Assembly (NCBI GenBank): GCA_037013495.1
Contig: CM072803.1
Span: 20,171,501 to 20,235,500 of the forward strand
Source of the DNA: Hippophae tibetana
Taxonomy: Eukaryota > Streptophyta > Magnoliopsida > Rosales > Elaeagnaceae
Length of the DNA stretch: 64,000 bases
Direction: 5' to 3'
The stretch's first letter is position 1. Each line of letters opens with the position of its first letter. Both the position numbers and the translations under genes were made by a program. The notes beneath the pieces are model-generated. The model worked only from the letters and a program-made list of their open reading frames with translations. It was not told the DNA's origin and searched no databases. This document shows, piece after piece, positions 60,599 through 64,000 of the stretch.

Positions 60599-63500
60599 AT
60601 ACATAAGGCCATTTATCTTCCAACAATCTCTCTTCCTCTTCTCTTACGTTCGTTTGATTATTCTTAAGTTGTTTATCACCTTCTCAAAAGAATGAGAAAA
60701 CTTGTGTAACTCATAAATACAAATATGATAAGAAATATCAATAATCAAAATAATACAATTTCATAATGATTAAAAAGTCCCAAAAAATTGAAAAATTATT
60801 CAACATACATTTTTTTTGCTAGTCTTGAACGTACACTTATTATTGGAAAAAATTTCTTGAAGCTTCTACTTTTTCTCCTCTCTGTTGTGCTTAAAGTGTT
60901 TTGAATGATATTGCTTTTCCTCCACATCTCTTCAAATTCATTTAAATTTGGAACTTTTTAGGCATTTTTAGTTACCTCACTAGTTCTTTCAAAGTTATAA
61001 TTAGAAGTGAGTAGTGGATTAAAATACATGTTTTTTACCGATATGAATTTCATTATCCGAATACGAGGATATAATCAATCCAAACAAATTAGAATCTGAA
61101 TAGATTGAATTTTTTAAATCGAATAAAATAAGATTGATGTTGAAATTTATTTATAAATTATTATCATATGTAAACACATGATACACAACAATTAAATTTT
61201 ATTAAATTAGTACGTTTTTGTAAAATTTTCACAGCTAAGAAAATAAAAAAAATGATTGAACATTAATTAAATTATTATAAAAAATTAACATTTATATTTA
61301 TTTTTAAAACTAAAATAATAATTTAATATAATTATAATATGTATAATATTTAAATAATATTTATTTATAATTTTAATAGCAATTCATTCCAAATCGAGTT
61401 ATAACAATTTATAAAATTTATTAATCCGACTCCAATTAGAATACAAACTTATTATATACTTTTCAATCTGAATTCAATCGACTACAAAATGTGTTCATCC
61501 AATTCAATTGGATTCGATTTCTTAATTTAAATAAATTAATCAAATTATTTGTTCACTCTTAATTATAATATCAAGTAATATACTAAGTATTTGAATATAC
61601 TAAAAAAATATTAGCAATATAAAAATAAAATTCATTCCTTCATCTTTTAATTAGCTTCTCTAAAACAATTTAAAAAGTTCCTGTTCATATATTTTTGGAG
61701 AATTAATAAAAAAAATAAAACAAAGAAAGACTTCATATATTAGATAAAAGAGTTGAAATATACGGATATAAGGTACATAAATGCAAGTTTAAGAATTCAA
61801 CCAAATATGCAAGTTATATAATATTATTTAAAACAAGATTTGAAAATCTCGATTAATATATACAAGTAATACATGAACCACAAAATAAAAGGAAGTAAAA
61901 TTGAAATATTAAAGGTAAATTTTTACAATAATTTTATTAAATGTGCGAATCAATCTTATATTTAAAAAATATGAATAAAAAATTTAATATATAATTTAAA
62001 TGAATTATTCCTTCTAATTAGTTAATATTTTGGATTGAAACCCCAAACACACCAAGTGAACCTAGCTAAACAACATACGTGGCCTAACTCTAACTCTGAA
62101 CAAATAATGGGCTTATTGTTTAATTATTCTAGATTTATTTTAATTCTTGAGATTTAATTAAGTTGGTGTGTGTTCTTTTATCATTTCTTACCATAAGTGT
62201 GAATTCAATAGAACATGAATTTCCATTTGAAAGATGCAACCAAATGAATGATCATTAGTATTACAGCATGAATTGTCCTACTAGATACATAAGGCCATTT
62301 ATCTTCCAACAATCTCTCTTCCTCTTCTCTTACGTTCGTTTGATTATTCTTAAGTTGTTTATCAACTTTTCAAAAGAATGAGAAAACTCGTGTAACTCAT
62401 AAATACAAATATGATAAGAAATATCAATAATCATAATAATACAGTTTCATAATGATTAAAAAGTCCCAAAAAATTGAAAAATTATTCAACATACACTTTT
62501 TTTTTTTGCTAGTCTTGAACTAACACTTATTATTGGAAAAAATTTCTTGAAGCTTCTACTTTTTCTCCTCTGTTGTGCTTAAAGTATTTTGAACGATATT
62601 GCTTTTCCTCCACATCTCTTCAAATTCATTTAAATTTGGAACTTTAATTTTAGGCATTTTTAGTTACCTCACTAGTTCTTTCAAAGTTATAATTAGAAGT
62701 GAGTAGTGGATTAAAATACATGTTTTTTACCATATGAATTCCACTATCCGAATCAAATTTGAAGATTTTTTAACCCAACTACGAAGATATAATCAATCTA
62801 AATAAATTAAAATTTGAGTGGATTGAATTTTTCAAATCAAATAAAATAAAATGATGTTAAAATTTATTTATAAATTATTGTCATATGTAAAACACGATAC
62901 ACAACAATTAAATTTTATTAAATTGGTACATTTTTGTAAAATTTTCACAGCTAAGAAAATAAAAAAAATAAAAGTATGATTGAACATTAATTAAATTATT
63001 ATAAAAAATTAACATTTATATTTATTTTTAAAACTAAAATAATAATTATAATATGTATAATATTTAAATAGTATTCATTTATAATTTTAATAGCAATTCA
63101 ATCCAAATTGAATTATAACAGTTTATAAAATTTGTTAATTCGACTCTAATTAAAATACAAACTTATTATATATTTTTCGATCTGAATTCAATCGACTACA
63201 AACTGTGTTCATCCAATTCAATTGGATTCAATTTTTTAATTTAAATAGATTAATCAAATTATTTGTTCACGCTTAATTATAATATCAAGTAATATACTAA
63301 GTATTCGAATATAATATTAGCTAATATAAAAATAAAATCCATTCCTTCATCTTTTAATTAGTTTCTCTAAAACAATTTTAAAATTTCTTGTTAATATATT
63401 TTTGGAGAATTAATAAAAAAAATAAAACAAAAAAGGCTTCATATTTTATATAAAAGGGTTGAAATATACGGATATAAGGTATATAAATGTAAGTTTAAGA

Positions 63501-63973
63501 GTTCAACCAAATATGCAAGCTATATAATATTATTTAAAACAAGATTTGAAAATTTCGATTAATATATACAAGTAATTACATGAACCACAAAATAAAAGGA
63601 AGTCAAATTGAAATATCAAATGTAAATTTTTACAATAATTTTATTAAGTGTGCGAATCAATCTTATATTTAAAAAATATGAATAATAAATTTAGTATATA
63701 GTTTAGATGAATTACTCCTTCTAATTGGTTAATATTTTGAGTCAAAATCTCAAACACAACAAGTGGACCTATGTAAGCAAAGTAAGTGGCTTAATTCTAA
63801 ACAAATAATGGATTTATTGTTTAATCGCAATGAGTATTATGTAATATTATTTTAGATATATTTTAATTCTTGAGATTTAATTAAGTTTGTGTAGGTACAA
63901 GTGTGAATTCAGTAGAACATGAATGTATGTTTGAAAGATGCAATCAAATGAATGATCATTAGTATTGCAACAT
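60587..63973 (+). repeat. Direct tandem duplication, unit about 1.69 kb
   Basis: Unit 1 (60587-62272) and unit 2 (62273 to about 63973) both open TTGTCCTAC(G/T)AGATACATA and proceed in parallel. Shared markers are GGCCATTTATCTTCCAACAA, CTTGAAGCTTCTACTTTTTC, CTACAAA(A/C)TGTGTTCATCC and ATGATCATTAGTATT near their ends. They differ by scattered substitutions and small indels, for example two bases at CTCCTCT(CT)GTTGTGC and an extra 20 or so bases near 62750. No confident gene lies inside. On the minus strand, NEFEEMWRKSNIIQNTL is open in unit 1 and frameshifted in unit 2. Confidence 0.9.
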
Positions 63974-64000
63974 GGTTGGAGTTAATGGGGAAAATATAAT

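Noticed and set aside
60803..60966. Minus-strand open stretch NEFEEMWRKSNIIQNTL as a separate exon
   Set aside because: It is frameshifted in the sister unit at about 62510-62650 and matches no family I recognise. Kept only as a note under the duplication.

Overview
The window is nuclear DNA of a flowering plant, most likely a core eudicot. It has AT-rich intergenic DNA, spliced genes with GT-AG introns, plant-specific gene families, and many LTR retrotransposons and hAT-type elements. There are no bacterial-style operons. Species cannot be named from sequence alone.

Four intact-looking protein genes stand out. (1) 440-6916, minus: a 9-exon gene for a 1245-residue Agenet/PHD/GNAT chromatin protein of the IDM1 (INCREASED DNA METHYLATION 1) family. 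(2) 20601-22799, plus: a 2-exon gene for a 73-residue precursor of a PSY-type tyrosine-sulfated peptide hormone; the second exon is too short to show up as an open reading frame. (3) 27962-32066, plus: an 8-exon gene for a mitochondrial type II NAD(P)H dehydrogenase of the NDA group (498 residues). (4) 51411-54267, plus: an 8-exon gene for the ER omega-3 fatty acid desaturase FAD3 (372 residues, all three His boxes). I joined exons so that every splice phase closes. The four genes are functionally unrelated.

Most of the rest is mobile DNA. From left to right: a partial Copia-type LTR at the left edge (1-177, minus); a possible TIR/hairpin element in IDM1 intron 1; a possible LINE remnant (8060-8530, minus); a decayed Copia pol 3' end (9540-10410, minus); a decayed Ty3/gypsy element of Tat-like layout with gag-pol on the plus strand and an antisense ORF on the minus strand (10620-19300); an LRR receptor-kinase gene fragment (24060-24715, minus); a hAT-MITE-like element (25381-25810); a probable solo LTR (34804-36203); a gypsy-type solo LTR with a perfect 5-bp target duplication (37474-39321); a Copia element lacking its reverse transcriptase (39652-47081) with a hAT MITE bearing a perfect 8-bp target duplication inside it (43036-43399); and a young-looking Copia element (55306-60298). 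The last one sits in the 3' end of a degenerate hAT transposase gene, beside a 1.69-kb direct tandem duplication (60587 to about 63973).

I found no wholly new system. The most useful observations are the PSY peptide gene, the exact 3 x 28-bp length difference between the two LTRs of the 55306 element, the reading frame that becomes continuous when that element is removed, and the clean target-site duplications that define the solo LTR and the MITE.
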